A stretch of 64,000 nucleotides of DNA from Bremia lactucae (Eukaryota > Oomycota > Peronosporomycetes > Peronosporales > Peronosporaceae). Below are positions 21,038 through 32,081 of the stretch, in pieces (within the stretch, counting starts at the first letter, position 1; every line of letters begins with the position of its first letter). A program made the translations under genes and the position numbers. The notes under the pieces were generated by a model. It saw nothing but the letters and a program-made list of their open reading frames with translations, ran no database searches and had not been told where the DNA came from. The stretch covers positions 330,618 to 394,617 of the forward strand of contig NW_027152029.1 of assembly GCF_004359215.1 (NCBI RefSeq), in the 5' to 3' direction.

Positions 21038-21175
21038 GTACGAACGGACTTATCACGCTCTTCGCGATGAACCGTCGCTAGATTATCACGGTTCCGAGGA
21101 CCTTCGGACCCGATATGAAAATCTCCAGATTCAGCATAAGAATGTGGTTCGTGACCACGAGAATCTTGCATGAAT
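21038..21175 (+). other. Antisense coiled-coil frame, E1
   Basis: The plus strand reads EYERTYHALRDEP, then EDLRTRYENLQIQHKNVVRD to a stop after HENLA. The same frame is seen at 43695-43970 (minus) and 61599-61760 (plus). It overlaps, on the opposite strand, the linker between integrase and chromodomain. The heptad-like pattern of Leu, Tyr, Ile and Val is visible. Confidence 0.45.
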
Positions 21176-21219
21176 TCTTAAAAGAGATGGTCGGATCTGT
21201 CCTCGTAAGTAACCGCGTA

Positions 21220-21480
21220 CTAATGGTACGGGCGGAGCCCACAAACGTAAAACGTAGGATGTATTCGCATCCTACGTGGCAATTCTATTGTGTACGCAAT
21301 GCCTCTGCGATGCAGTACACAGAAAGGCCCAATGAACTTGGGTAGTAGTTTACTGCCACTCACATTAGTGACCAAACGCTTAGGTAAATTTACCGTAGAG
21401 AGTAGCACTAGATCATTAATTTTAAATGAAAGAGCGTTTGCTCTTCCATGTTTGTCTGCGTTCCGTTTCTGACGGTCCAC
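21220..21480 (-). pseudogene. Integrase C-terminal domain, E1
   Basis: DRQKRNADKHGRANALSFKI, DLVLLSTVNLPKR, LLPKFIGPFCVLHRRG and RIHPTFYVCGLRPYH match the C-terminal SH3-like integrase part of family A (E2 43247-43645, E4 61737-61976). The linker then runs on minus to about 20980 in a shifted frame. Confidence 0.8.
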
Positions 21481-22011
21481 TGCGTTAGCAATGAAATCCT
21501 GTATGAAACGGATTACTGATTCTCGAGCCAGCAGGAATCTCTCTGCTGACTAATTTGTTTTGACTTTTTCAGTGCGCTTTGTGCGCACTGCCATGAGATT
21601 TATCTCATCTTCGATGTCGAAGCAATCGACATCGACCTCATTCGCGTCGTTGTTAACTTCGACGCATGATGAGCATGCGCCAGAAATGGTTTTGCTCGTG
21701 CGAGCCCCCCCCCCTTAAACAAGAGGATCCCTCTAATTGGATGGAAATGAGAGGATGGCGTAAGTCATTCACGAAGATGAGTGTTTGCGTTGTTGACGCA
21801 TGCACCTAATTATTGATGGCGAATTCGACCATCAACTAAAACTCGCATTAATTCGGATACGATTGGACGTAATCTCGAAGTATCTCTTCAAACACGCGAT
21901 TTACCGTTCTGATTGACCATCCGTTTCTGGGCGATCGGGTATTGACATAGTCAGCCGTGTTCCGATCTCTCGGAACACGGATTGACAGAACTCCATTGTG
22001 AATCGATGATC

Positions 22012-22221
22012 TCAATCCGATACCAATTCACGGGGTAAACCGTGGAGTTTGAAAACCATGTCGATAAGACACGGGCACAACCCGGAGCCGTAATCGACTC
22101 CGGTACTGCAGCAAGATGTACCATCTTGCTGAATCTGTCTACAAAAACAAGGATTCCATTGTTTTTGTGATCGTCTTCGGGAAATCCGAAAATGAATTCG
22201 ATAAATACCGACTGCCAACAC
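22012..22221 (-). pseudogene. Integrase core fragment, E1
   Basis: In shifted frames the minus strand encodes the start of the rve core (compare FVFGFPEDDHKNNGILVFVD in other copies) and CLIDMVFKLHGLPRELVSD. The rest of the core down to 21500 is poorly open. Integrase is not functional in E1. Confidence 0.65.
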
Positions 22222-22478
22222 TCTGTCGGGAGTGGTAGAGGTTAAAGACGCGCACGGGTAGAAGGTCTGGCGTCACCAGGCGTCACCCGTTGAACCTCGC
22301 AAGCACGAACTGATACTGGCGGGGCCAGTAAAAGTCGCGACTTATTGTGAGATAAGTCTTGTCACGTCCACAATGTTCACTTGTTGTTGCATCGTGACCA
22401 ACTCATACACGATGCGCAAGTGCAAATCATTGTGAGTTGGGACGAAGGCCCGTGGAGTGTCGCCGGTAACGGCTGTGA

Positions 22479-22572
22479 AATGCAATAAATTATTGCGTGT
22501 CGTGTATCAATCGGATGACGATCGTAATGCAATAAATTATTGCGTGTCGTGTATCAATCGGATGACGATCGA
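22479..22572. repeat. 47-bp tandem duplication in E1 pol
   Basis: Two adjacent copies of a 47-nt unit beginning AATGCAATAAATTATTGC. 47 is not a multiple of three, so the reading frame between RNase H and integrase is shifted. Related copies have one unit. Confidence 0.85.
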
Positions 22573-23228
22573 TACAAAGCCGGTAAATCTTTAAAAGATT
22601 TATCGGATGGATTCATTAAATGATCCATCAAACATAGAAGGTCCTTATCTTCTTTATAGGTTTTCTTTATGTCATCAACTAAGGTTGATGACGGAGCACT
22701 AGTAGTGAGTGTTGCAACAGTAAGATCACTTTCACTGTTGGGGTGCACAGCTGACTCGAAATCGGGTCGGCGTGATAACGCATCAGCGACGACATTAAGC
22801 CGTCCTGGTTTATATTCGACGTAGAAGTTATACTTCGCGAAGAAGGACAGCCACCTCGCCATTCTTTGCGAGAGGTGTGGACTGTTTACGGCCGTGCGTA
22901 ATGACGCAAGGTCCGTATATACGATGAACGATCTATCTCCGAGGAGATAGACCCTAAATTTAGATAATGCATATTTCATGGCAAAGAACTCCTTGTCATG
23001 CACTGGGTAATTGCGTTCAGCTGGTTGTAGCTGACGCGATTGGTAACTGACGACGCGCTCCGCGCCGTCTGTGTCGTATTGCATTATCGCGCAGCCGATT
23101 GCGAAATTGCTGGCGTCACAGACCACATGGAATGGTCTGTCTTGATCTGGAATCGCCATATGGGCGAATGCATCAAGCTTTGCTTGATACCTTGAAAGGA
23201 GCGCTGACAACCAGCGTTCCATATCCAT
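22554..23228 (-). pseudogene. RNase H, E1
   Basis: A 224-residue open stretch, the best-preserved E1 domain: RPFHVVCDASNFAIGCAIMQ, NYPVHDKEFFAMKYALSKFR, FIVYTDLASLRTAVNS, QRMARWLSFFAKYNFYVEYK and LNVVADALSRRPDF. Catalytic Asp positions in the first and third motifs are kept. It continues into the spacer before integrase and ends at the tandem duplication. Confidence 0.85.
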
Positions 23229-24100
23229 TTCTTGTATTTTTTTCGAGACGAGAGAGATGAATTGTCATCTCGGCATAATTGCGTGAGTACTTGTGCAAGT
23301 ACGCCGCTAAACCAAGGAACTTTCTAAGTTCCATGACATCGACTGGAACTGGCCAGTCGGTGATCACCTTTATCATTTCGGGATCAGGGCGCAAGCCGTG
23401 TTTGCCTACAATGCACCCAAGAAGTGGTATTTCGATTGCAGCGAATTTCACTTCTTGAAATTTGCTTACAACTTATGCTTTTGCAAAAGTTTAAGAACCT
23501 GACTAACGTGAGTTTTATGAACTTCTACGTCCGTCTTTCCATCCATGGACCGGCTATGGACGAATACATCGTCATAACAATCCGGTACAAATTCTCGCAC
23601 CAGTCACAAAAGAATCGTTACGCATCCGTTATATGTTGCAGGGGCGTTACTAAGCCCCTGCGGCATTACTAGTCATTCCCTGAGCATCCCATTGGGAGTG
23701 CTCACTGCTGTGTACGGAATGTCCCGTTCACGCATATGGATTTGATAGAACCCATCCATCAGATCCATAGACGAAAAGATCGTACTCTTAGTATAATGCT
23801 GCAACGGTACCGGCTCAACGCCGATACCTATTCAGTTTGTTGAGTGAGTGCACTATCCGCCACCCTCCTGTGGCCTTTTGCACACAAAAGGTCGGAGAGC
23901 TATGTGGGGAGGTTGAATCCCTTACATGGCCCGCTTTAATTCGATCGGTTAAGAATTTATCGATCACAAGTACATGTTCACGAGGCAGTGGCTACTGCTT
24001 CATGACACAGTACTTTGAGCTTGGTTTGAGCTCGATGTCATGTCGAGTGCCTCTATCCTTAGGCAACTAGCATGAAAATGTTTCAGGGAATACATCCCAA
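23173..24100 (-). pseudogene. Reverse transcriptase, E1
   Basis: Only the thumb/connection is open: EIPLLGCIVGKHGLRPDPEM, ITDWPVPVDVMELRKFLGLA and YLHKYSRNYAEMTIHLSRL at 23173-23451. Upstream, palm motifs occur in broken frames, with the YFDD region near 23550-23575 altered. The RT entry motif lies near 24000-24050. It cannot be translated as one protein. Confidence 0.7.
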
Positions 24101-24439
24101 AACTCAATCGAATTCTTGTATTAAGGGTTTGTATTAAGTGACCAGTTTTACGTTTTCCCAAAATATACAACTGGTCACTTAAGACAAACGCTTTATACAA
24201 CCGCTGACCGAATATCGATAACGTCTTCGTCCTCTGCGACGAGTACGCAGATCTCTCAAGAACTGATCAGGTGTCTCCGAAATTGACTTCGGAGGCGTAT
24301 ACAGATCAAGAGTATAAGCGCCTGCTCTTGATCCGTAAGTAACCAAGACATCAAATGTCTCGATTTTTCATGGGACCCCTTTTTCACAGCCTGCCGAGAG
24401 ATTTATCCCTCGTGATGCTGAAGTCTAGTCACTTCAGTA

Positions 24440-25654
24440 TTAACTATTGTGAGGAGATTTCTCCTCAAGTACGTGGGGACTTATTCCCTCAACGACTTTT
24501 GACTGTGGTTGCGCTATCACAGTCGGGTCCTCTATGGTCGACTCTCTACTCGACCTAGGATCGTCATGATGTCCTTTTTGGGCAATCGATATCTTCCTTG
24601 AATGTCGCCTGCTAGGTGTACATTCATGTCTCGATCCACTCGACAAATTCGAGTGGTTGACCTTCGGCGCTGCCTGTGCATTCGCACAGCCACCGGCAAA
24701 TGACTCCACAGGGTGATTAATAATCACACTGTGATCTTGTGCAGTCGTACTAACGACCGTACCACAAGTGAGGCCATCGCACTCAGTCGTAGTACATCCA
24801 CACGCTTGAGGACGCTCCAAGACGTTCATCAGATGGTCATCTGTTGAACAAGTGACAGGCATCTTACGGATCGATGCTGCCAGCTGATCCTTGGCTCGTA
24901 TTTTCTGAGCCAAGGTAAACAAAGAATGACATCAAATTTGTCATTCAAATCCAGTACGATAAAATCATCATCGTACTGTTAATCTTTTAACGTGTGGTGA
25001 AATCTCACTACGCGTTTCATTACTGTTATCGATACGCTTGTCGCTAGACGCACCGTCATCCTCGTTGGGGGGATGTCGCGCGCCTACGACCTCAAGCGTC
25101 TGGCGACGAATAAAGTTATTCGTCTTTCCATTGCACCCGTTAACGTTTATACGTCTGATGACACGCTCGCAGTCCAATAGGGCTCCAAGTGGCAGAGTTT
25201 GTGTCACTTTTAACTTTAAGGTGATGAGGGATACCTCATCGCCAGGCGCAGAGACCCAAAATGACTGTGTGTCTGGAGCAACTTTTGTCAAAAGATTTGC
25301 AAATTCTCTTGAGGTTGCTATATCAGTAGGACGTTGCGCCCCTACTGACCCCGACCGTTTTTTTTGCGGTCCGCTTCGCTTTTGCGATTTCTCAACAACG
25401 TCGGACCCGCGACCGTTGCTCTTTTTGGCATTCGGTCCATAATTACGTTCAGTACCTCTCGGTACTGGGCGTGGAGCACTACACTCATGAGCGTAATGTC
25501 CTAACTTTGACAGCAATTGCATTTCTGCAATCGCTAATTGTTCGATAAGCGAGGTTAATCGCTTTTGACAAAAGAGAGGTCCATAGGTTCTGGACCTCCA
25601 AGCTTGTTTCGTCTTGAAGGACGATATGATGACAAACCAGCTTGAGCCTGTCAC
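24440..25654 (-). pseudogene. Knuckle, protease and linker, E1
   Basis: 24968-25654 holds a damaged zinc knuckle (KLGHYAHEC without its first CxxC) and the protease region, where LLDCERVIRRINVNGCNGKT is inserted before NNFIRRQ in place of the usual DCGASNNFIRRQ. 24440-24922 is the Cys/Ser-rich linker (CGCTTTECDGLTCGTVVSTT) toward RT. The insertion destroys the protease active-site loop. Confidence 0.7.
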
Positions 25655-25668
25655 AAGCTTAAGTCCTC

Positions 25669-26457
25669 CTATTCCGCAACTGGTAATGCTTCTTCAAGCG
25701 TATCTAGTACCAAGCGGAACAGGTGGGTCTTTACGGGACCATCCGCAAGACCTTGCATGAACACCGTAATACACGTGTGTTCATGAATGTTTGCGATACA
25801 AATCGCTAAGAGTCGTATGTGCTGGGCATATGCGTGAACATCACGCTTGCCTTGCTTGAGTTTCAGAAGCTCTGATCGAGCTCTGAACTCAGCCTTAGGA
25901 AGTTCAAACATCTGTTTGAGCCGGGCTTTAAAAGCTAGCGACCTAAAGACATATGGGTCGCGCAACTTGTGGCCCAATGCCCAAGTTTTGGCACGACCTG
26001 CCAAGTTTGATTGAGCAAATGCGATTTGCAGTTGCTCGTCGACGATGTGACGAGCACTTATGGCATCGTCCAACTCGACAAACCATCTTTAGAGGGAGCC
26101 TTCTTCGACTCCCCTATACTTAGAGATGTCAATCTTTAAGGTTTCGGGACGACGCGTTTGCGTCATCCCAGGTACAGGGGTCTGTACCTGTTGTAATCTC
26201 AACAGTTCCGCCTGTTGAGAGCCTTGCTGATTCAGCAAGGCTACTTTTTCCTTCATCTCGTCAAGTTCATGTTGTATGAACTTGGCGACGGTTGAATGGA
26301 GGGCATCTCTGTCTAAGTTGGACAGTAATGCCAGGATTGCATCGTTTCCTACGGATGAACTCATTCGTTCAACCGCACTCCTTTCTATATCACTTAGAAA
26401 GGAGTAGCTTTCAGGGGAAACGTGATGCGTATTCCCACTACCATCTAACATGTCCAT
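25669..26457 (-). pseudogene. Gag, E1
   Basis: Starts MDMLDGSGNTHHVSPESYSF at 26457, 50 bp inside the 5' LTR. A helical N-terminal part runs to a premature stop after YRGVEEGSL at 26089. Retrotrans_gag continues at 26073-25669 (QSNLAGRAKTWALGHKLRDP, RSELLKLKQGKRDVHAYAQH, ITVFMQGLADGPVKTHLFRL). Comparison with E2 and E3 shows the stop comes from a small frame change. Confidence 0.85.
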
Positions 26458-26490
26458 GTTAAATGTGGGAAATGTGGTCCTTGGACGGAC

Positions 26491-26505
26491 TACAAAGTGC
26501 TACCA
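26491..26505 (-). other. E1 primer-binding site
   Basis: TGGTAGCACTTTGTA on the minus strand, two bases inside the 5' LTR. It would pair with a tRNA ending TGCTACCA. The same TGGTAGC motif lies at the same spacing in E2 (38202) and E3 (29678). Confidence 0.6.
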
Positions 26506-26507
26506 GG

Positions 26508-26958
26508 TGTAACGGGGCACTGCGACTTGTACTGTTTCAGTACAAGTCCACTTCACACTGCTTCAGATGTGAGTGGTGCCTCTCGTTAAGTAACGTACAC
26601 TGTACGTATAGAGGAAGACTTCTCTTAAGGCAAGTTAGCTTAAGAGGGTAAAATGAAAACTGTATTAATATAGTTAAGTGTCTTTGTTAATCTATCTTTG
26701 TAAATGTTGTCTTAACTATAAACTAATACTAAACATGTAAATGAATTCTTATCTATCTTATCTCGTAACTCTCTTTGATTACTTCTACAGCTGATTAGTC
26801 TGCGGAATAAATAGACATAATGGTCTATACCTATTTATGGATAAGAATTCAGGAAATTACTATTTAAAGTAATTTCCTCCAAATATTATCTACCTTTTGG
26901 ATAATATTAATTAACAATCTTTTATTGTTAATTTCATGTAACGATACACCCCGTTACA
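26508..26958 (-). repeat. E1 5' LTR
   Basis: 451 bp, identical by eye to the 3' LTR at 19568-20018, with TGTAACGGGG/CCCCGTTACA termini and the right-hand TSD CTTTG at 26959-26963. Confidence 0.95.
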
Positions 26959-26963
26959 CTTTG

Positions 26964-28821
26964 AGTCTATAAGTCTTCCTCGGACTTAAGGAGCGATGTA
27001 GCTCCGCCTCAGATACGATAAATGAGATAAGAATCTAGGTAATTATTGAGCGCAAGGAACCTTTAACGGCCTTTGGTCAATCCACAATTTAAAGAACGAA
27101 TAAAGGAAAGGCTTGCAATGCAGTAAGATGGATATTTATACCTTTGCTGATTTTTTGCATTCTTCACCTTAATAGTTCGATACCCACGCTAATTGTGGTC
27201 AACATTGCCTAGTTATATACTCAACTTCTGATGTGTCTCGCTCAGTGCTATTCTTTAATTTGTATTTGGCGGGCGACCACGAGTTTTAAATGACAGGAGG
27301 AGCTTCACGAATTTGCTTTGCCAATTCAAAACTTGTGTTTCTTTGCAATAACTTTAATTTTCTGCTATTGGCAATTAGGACAAGCGTTCGGTTATGACGT
27401 CCGTTACATTTCGAAATCATTCTTAAATCCTAGCCCGACTTCCGGCAATGCCTTTCAAAGAAGACGCCGTTGTTCTAAAGAATAAGGCAGATAGCATGCC
27501 AATTTTATTCAGACATGCGCGTTGATATTGCCGCAGGCGCTTTGACACGAAGTTATGGACCCCATACTTACCACAAGATGAGCTTAACTAAAATTATGGT
27601 GTGTCCCATTACAATTTGCAGTATTCTGAAACGAATATTGCGATCACTCCACGTAAAGCGTGCTCGCCTCCAGTGCCACAAAGCTTATCTACGATCAGTA
27701 CGAACGCCTAACCTCACTAACGGCAAAGCCTCGGCACACCTACAAGTGTCTTTGAGAAAATCGTGTCGAGTTTAGCAGCTGCAAGGCCCACAAAATACTG
27801 TAAGGAATCATTTGGAACCAATTTTATGTCAAAAGAAGCGTGTGCGATGCTTTTGCCACTTAAACTACTTCAAACACAGCGTGATGTATGCTCACGTCGA
27901 TATACCATCAACAACAACTGTCATTATGTTCTTCGGGTTGGCTCCACGCATTGCAGACCGACTTGTATTGCAGCGGTCGTCCCGCTTTCGTCTTCTTGCC
28001 GCGACTTCTGGTTCGTCCAGAAAGTATACTTTGTGGTCCAGTGAATCAAAAGAATTAAGTTGAATTGTATATGTTTTTGCCGAGGATTAAACTATGCATG
28101 TCTGGCATTTGTGGCAGCGTACCACGCATTCCTAAAGCTTCTAGAACTTGTCTCCTAGAACTTACACCAGTTTGATCTCTATCCTAAGGAATAGTGACAG
28201 AGATGGGGACAGAAATCTATGGACGGGTCCACACTCATCTACAAATATTTACTGCGACGAGATAGTGAGCCAAGTCTTTTAGCACAGCATTTTCAACATA
28301 CCATTGTGATTCTTGTCCGAAAAATAAAAGTCGATGCCTAACACTTTTTTAAATTGCATAAGCTCTTGCAATAAATGGGTCTCCCTCTTTGATGCTGCGA
28401 AAGTCAATTGATTCATTTTCATACATATGAAGCTAGTAATTTTCACTCAAACATGCTGCATGCCAACACGTCCTACTCGCCAAATCTTGCCACCTTCACT
28501 TGACGAAGACTGACTAGCTTGATCATGGCCGTCGCTTTGAGGGCTCATAACAAATCTTTTAGGGGCTTAGCCGCCTACTACAAATTATAAGGCCCTTGAC
28601 AAAAGCATTCCTTTTTTTAGGGAAAGAGTCGTGTTAAGTAGCTTAACCAAGCTCCTGATAAGAGAACTATTTTGGTCCTGAAATCTTAGGAAGAAAAAAA
28701 AAGAGCAACCCTTCTGTTTTATTAAGGATACATAGCCAATCCATGACAGGTGCGGTATGCTCGCTTAGGGTTCCGAGTAAAATCATTGCTTTATGTGCTC
28801 AGGTTGTAATCCAGAACAAAA
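26964..28821. other. Unassigned region
   Basis: Non-LTR DNA with several short overlapping plus-strand frames (27515-27775, 27763-28044, 27812-28063) that show no family I recognise. They could be remnants of a decayed gene. The sequence after 26964 continues the DNA interrupted by E1. No RNA gene seen. Confidence 0.35.
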
Positions 28822-29203
28822 ATGAGAGTCGTGCAGTTCCTGAGAAATAGTACAGTGCAGCTCTTTCTGATCGCTATTAATTATGTCTTGGCGCTGGTGG
28901 TGCATTAGTACTTATGTTCGTAGGGTTGATGTCATAGGGGGCTATTGGTCAATGTTTGACGATGCGGTGACGGCGCTTATTGTAGTTGGAGCCGTAATCA
29001 TCGGTCTAGCAGGACTTAGCTCCCTGGTGGCAGTTTGTCGATGGAGATTTGGTCTCTGTGCTTACGCGATCGTGATGCTGCTATTCCTTATCGTATTCGT
29101 AATTATGGCCACAGCAGTCTTCATTCTTTGGCCCAAATCTGACGACTGGAATGACACGACATATCCGGCTGAAAACACCGAGAAGACTGTAAAAAATAAC
29201 TTT
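28822..29203 (+). pseudogene. Tetraspanin-like gene, frameshifted and cut by E3
   Basis: From the ATG at 28822 the frame reads MRVVQFLRNSTVQLFLIAIN followed by YVLALVVH and a stop, a first membrane segment. A shifted frame (ATG 28883) gives GGYWSMFDDAVTALIVVGAV, IIGLAGLSSLVAVCRWRFGL, CAYAIVMLLFLIVFVIMATA and VFILW, i.e. two further membrane helices with spacing and a Gly/Cys pattern like tetraspanin TM2-TM3. The large extracellular loop should follow, but after NTEKTVKNNF the family A LTR begins at 29204. At least one frameshift near 28910 and the insertion inactivate it. Tetraspanin is the best guess; another small multi-helix membrane protein is possible. Confidence 0.6.
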
Positions 29204-29675
29204 TGTAACGGGGTTTATCGTTACATGCAATTAACACTTAAAGGTTGTTAATTAATATATTATCTAAAAGGTAGATAATATTTGGAGAATATTACTTTAT
29301 AAAGTAATGTTCAGAAATCTTATCCATAAATAGGTTTAGGCCATGTAAACGTAAACAGAGAGAGAGAGAGATAAGATTTTAATTGCATGTTTAGTTTTAG
29401 TTTATAACTAAGTTAGCATTTAACAGATAGAAAGAAGAGAACTTAATTATATTAATACAGTTTTTCATTTAACCCTCTTTAGGTGGGTTAAATGAAAAAC
29501 TGTATTAATATAATTAAGTTCTCTTCTTTCTATCTGTTAAATGGTAGTTGTCTTAAAGAGAAGTCTTCCTCTGCACGTACTAGTGTACGTGAAGTGACGT
29601 AATGCACCACTCGCAACTGAAGCAGTGCGAAGTGGACTTGTACTGAAGCAGTACAAGTCGTAGTGCCTCGTTACA
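29204..29675 (+). repeat. E3 5' LTR with internal hairpin
   Basis: Starts TGTAACGGGGTTTATCG and ends GTGCCTCGTTACA (one mismatch to the usual CCCCGTTACA). It is 472 bp overall because a 59-bp arm is duplicated in inverted orientation (29485-29543), while it lacks some DNA around 29345 found in the other copies. Confidence 0.85.
29417..29543. repeat. 59-bp perfect inverted repeat (9-nt loop)
   Basis: Arms 29417-29475 and 29485-29543 are exact reverse complements by eye, separated by nine bases. The left arm is normal LTR sequence; the right arm is an extra inverted copy found only here. A transcript would fold into a long hairpin. Confidence 0.9.
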
Positions 29676-29725
29676 CCTGGTAGCCCTTTTTAGTCCGTCC
29701 AAGGACTCCAGTTCCTTTATCTAAC

Positions 29726-30867
29726 ATGGACATGTTAGATGATAGTGGGAATACGCATCACGTTTCGCGTGAAAGTTACTCCTTTCTAAGTGATATAGAA
29801 AGGAGTGCGGTCGAACGAATGAGTTCTACCGTAGGGAACGATGCAATTTTGGCAATGCTGTCCAATTTGGACAGAGATGCCCTCCATTCCGCTATTGCCA
29901 AGTTCATAGAACATGAACTTGACGAGTTGAAGGAAAAAGTTGCCTTGCTGAATCAGCAAGGCTTTAACAGGCGGAACTGTTGAGGTTACAACAGGTACAG
30001 ACCCCTGTACCTGGGATGACGCACACGCGTCTTCCGGAAACCTTAAGGATAGATATCGGTAAGTATAGGGGAGTCGAAGAAGACCCTCTCTTGAGATGGT
30101 TTGTCGAGTTAGACGATACCATAAGAGCTCGTCACATCGTCGAAGAGCAAATGCAAGTCGCATTTGCTCAATAAAATTAGGCAGGTCGTGCCAAAACTGT
30201 GGCACTAGGCCTTAAGTTGCGCGAACCACACGTCTTTGGTTCGATAGAGGCTTTTAAAGCCCGTCTCAAACAGACGTTTGAATCACCAAGGGTTGAGTTC
30301 AGAAGTCGTTCAGAGCTTCTAAAGCTCAAGCAAAGCAAGCGTGATGTTCACGCATTTGCCCAGCACATACGACTCTTAGCGAGTTGTATAACAAATAACC
30401 CAGCTTATGAACACACGTTGATTACGGTTTTCAAACAAGGTCTTACGGATGGTCCCGTAAAGACCCACCTGTTCCGCAAGGAAGTGGATACACTTGAAGA
30501 AGCAATATCAGTTGCGGAACAAGAGGACTTAAGCTTGAGACAGGCTCAAGCTAGTTCGTCATCACATCGTCCACCAAGACGACACGAGTTAGGAGGTCCA
30601 GAACCCATGGACCTTTCCTACGTCGAAAGCGAGAGACCTCGCTTTCCGAACAATAAGCGATCGCAGAAATGCCATCGCTGCCAAAAATTGGGACATTACG
30701 CTCATGAGTGTAGTGCCCCACGTCCAGCACCAAAAGGTACTGAACGTAATTTTGGACCGTATGCCAAAAAGGGCAACGGTCGCGGATCCGACGTTGTTGC
30801 GAAATCGCAACAACGAGGCGGACCGCAAAAAATAGACGGGATCAGTAGGGGTGTAACGCCCTTTTGA
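29726..30867 (+). pseudogene. Gag with zinc knuckle, E3
   Basis: MDMLDDSGNTHHVSRESYSF starts at 29726. The N-terminal helical part is frameshifted near 29965 and stopped near 30172. The capsid-like domain follows at 30199-30540 (RSELLKLKQSKRDVHAFAQH, ITVFKQGLTDGPVKTHLFRK), then PMDLSYVESERPRF and the knuckle CHRCQKLGHYAHEC at about 30670-30711, ending at 30867. Confidence 0.85.
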
Positions 30868-30982
30868 TCCAGCAACCTCAAGAAAATTTGCAAATCTCTT
30901 AACTAAAATTGCTCCAGACACACAATCATTATGTGTCTCTGTACCTGGTGGTGAGCTATCCCTCATAACCTTGAAATTATAA

Positions 30983-31285
30983 GTGACAAATAATTTGTCA
31001 CTTACAGCCCTAGTGGACTGTGGAGCGTCGAATAACTTTGTTCGTCACCAGTCACTAGAAGGTCGTAGGCTCAAATATGTTGAGCGCGACATCCCTCCGA
31101 CGAGGATGACGGTGCGTCTAGCGACAGGCGCATCGATAACAGTGATGAAACGCGTAGTGAAATTTCACTACACGTTTAAAGATTTACAGTATGATGATGA
31201 TTTCATCGTACTGGATTTGGATGACAAATTTGATGTCATCCTTAATTTACCATGGCTCAGAAACTACGAGCCATGTATAAATTAG
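30983..31285 (+). pseudogene. Retropepsin-like protease, E3
   Basis: ALVDCGASNNFVRHQSLEGR carries the active-site motif in the form D-C-G-A-S. It is followed by RMTVRLATGASITVMKRVVK and DDKFDVILNLPWLRNYEP. The residue after the catalytic Asp is Cys rather than Ser/Thr, as in the other family A copies. Open over 100 residues but detached from RT by stops. Confidence 0.75.
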
Positions 31286-32081
31286 CAGCATCAAGGCTTG
31301 AGGATGTTTGCCTCTCGTTCATCAGAGGGGCATTTGATGAACCTCTTTGAGCGTCCACAAGTGTGTTAAATATCGTACGAGAGAGTGCGATGGCCTCACT
31401 TGTAGTTCGGTCGTTTTCACGACTGCACAAGACCTCCGTTTGAAAACCATCACACTGTGGAGTTAGATACCGACGGCTGTGCACAAGCACATCCAGCGTC
31501 GAAATTCGACCACTCAAATAAGTTGAGTGGTACGAAACAAGGATGCTTGCTTCGAAAGCAACATTCAAGAACATTTGAAACCGCTGTCTATTAGAGACAA
31601 TGCGAAAATTCTAGATCGACTGGAGAGTCGATCCTAGAGTATCTCGCTGTGGTTGCACAACCACAGCAAGAGGCAGTGGGGGATATTTTCCAAATAGAAC
31701 TTGAGGGAATAGTCCCCAAGATTGTGCAAGAAAAAGACCCTAGAAACCTGCGGTCAAAGGATCGCAGGTTCCTTTGGAAGTAAGTTCCAAAGAGGAAACT
31801 GAGACATTAAATACCTAAGTAAACAGCGGATCAAGTGTAGGCGCTGATCTGATAGCGCCTTCGAAGATAACTTTGGAGATAACTCAAATGTCAACGCTAG
31901 AACCGAAACGGTTCTTGCGTGATATGCGTAGTGGCTAAGTCAAGCAGATCTGCATACTTGTTGCAGATGACAAATACGTGGCCGATATTTGGTCGGCAAT
32001 AGCATTTCCTGAGAACGAACGGGTTCTCAGCAGCTCATCGATGAACGGAAATGTCCTCGATGAGAAGGCTTGGATTGAACG

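Larger units (their letters stand above)
19568..26958 (-). mobile_element. Complete Ty3/gypsy family A element E1
   Basis: A 7391-bp LTR retrotransposon: two 451-bp LTRs that appear identical, TSD CTTTG at 19563-19567 and 26959-26963, PBS and PPT in place. Minus-strand order is gag, zinc-knuckle remnant, protease, RT, RNase H, integrase, chromodomain, then a plus-strand antisense ORF before the 3' LTR. Gag has a premature stop, the protease active site is interrupted, the knuckle lacks its first cysteine pair, and RT and integrase are frameshifted. Young by its LTRs but coding-defective. Confidence 0.95.

Noticed and set aside
27515..28063. Cluster of three overlapping plus-strand frames
   Set aside because: Considered as exons of a host gene, but no joins gave a recognisable protein.
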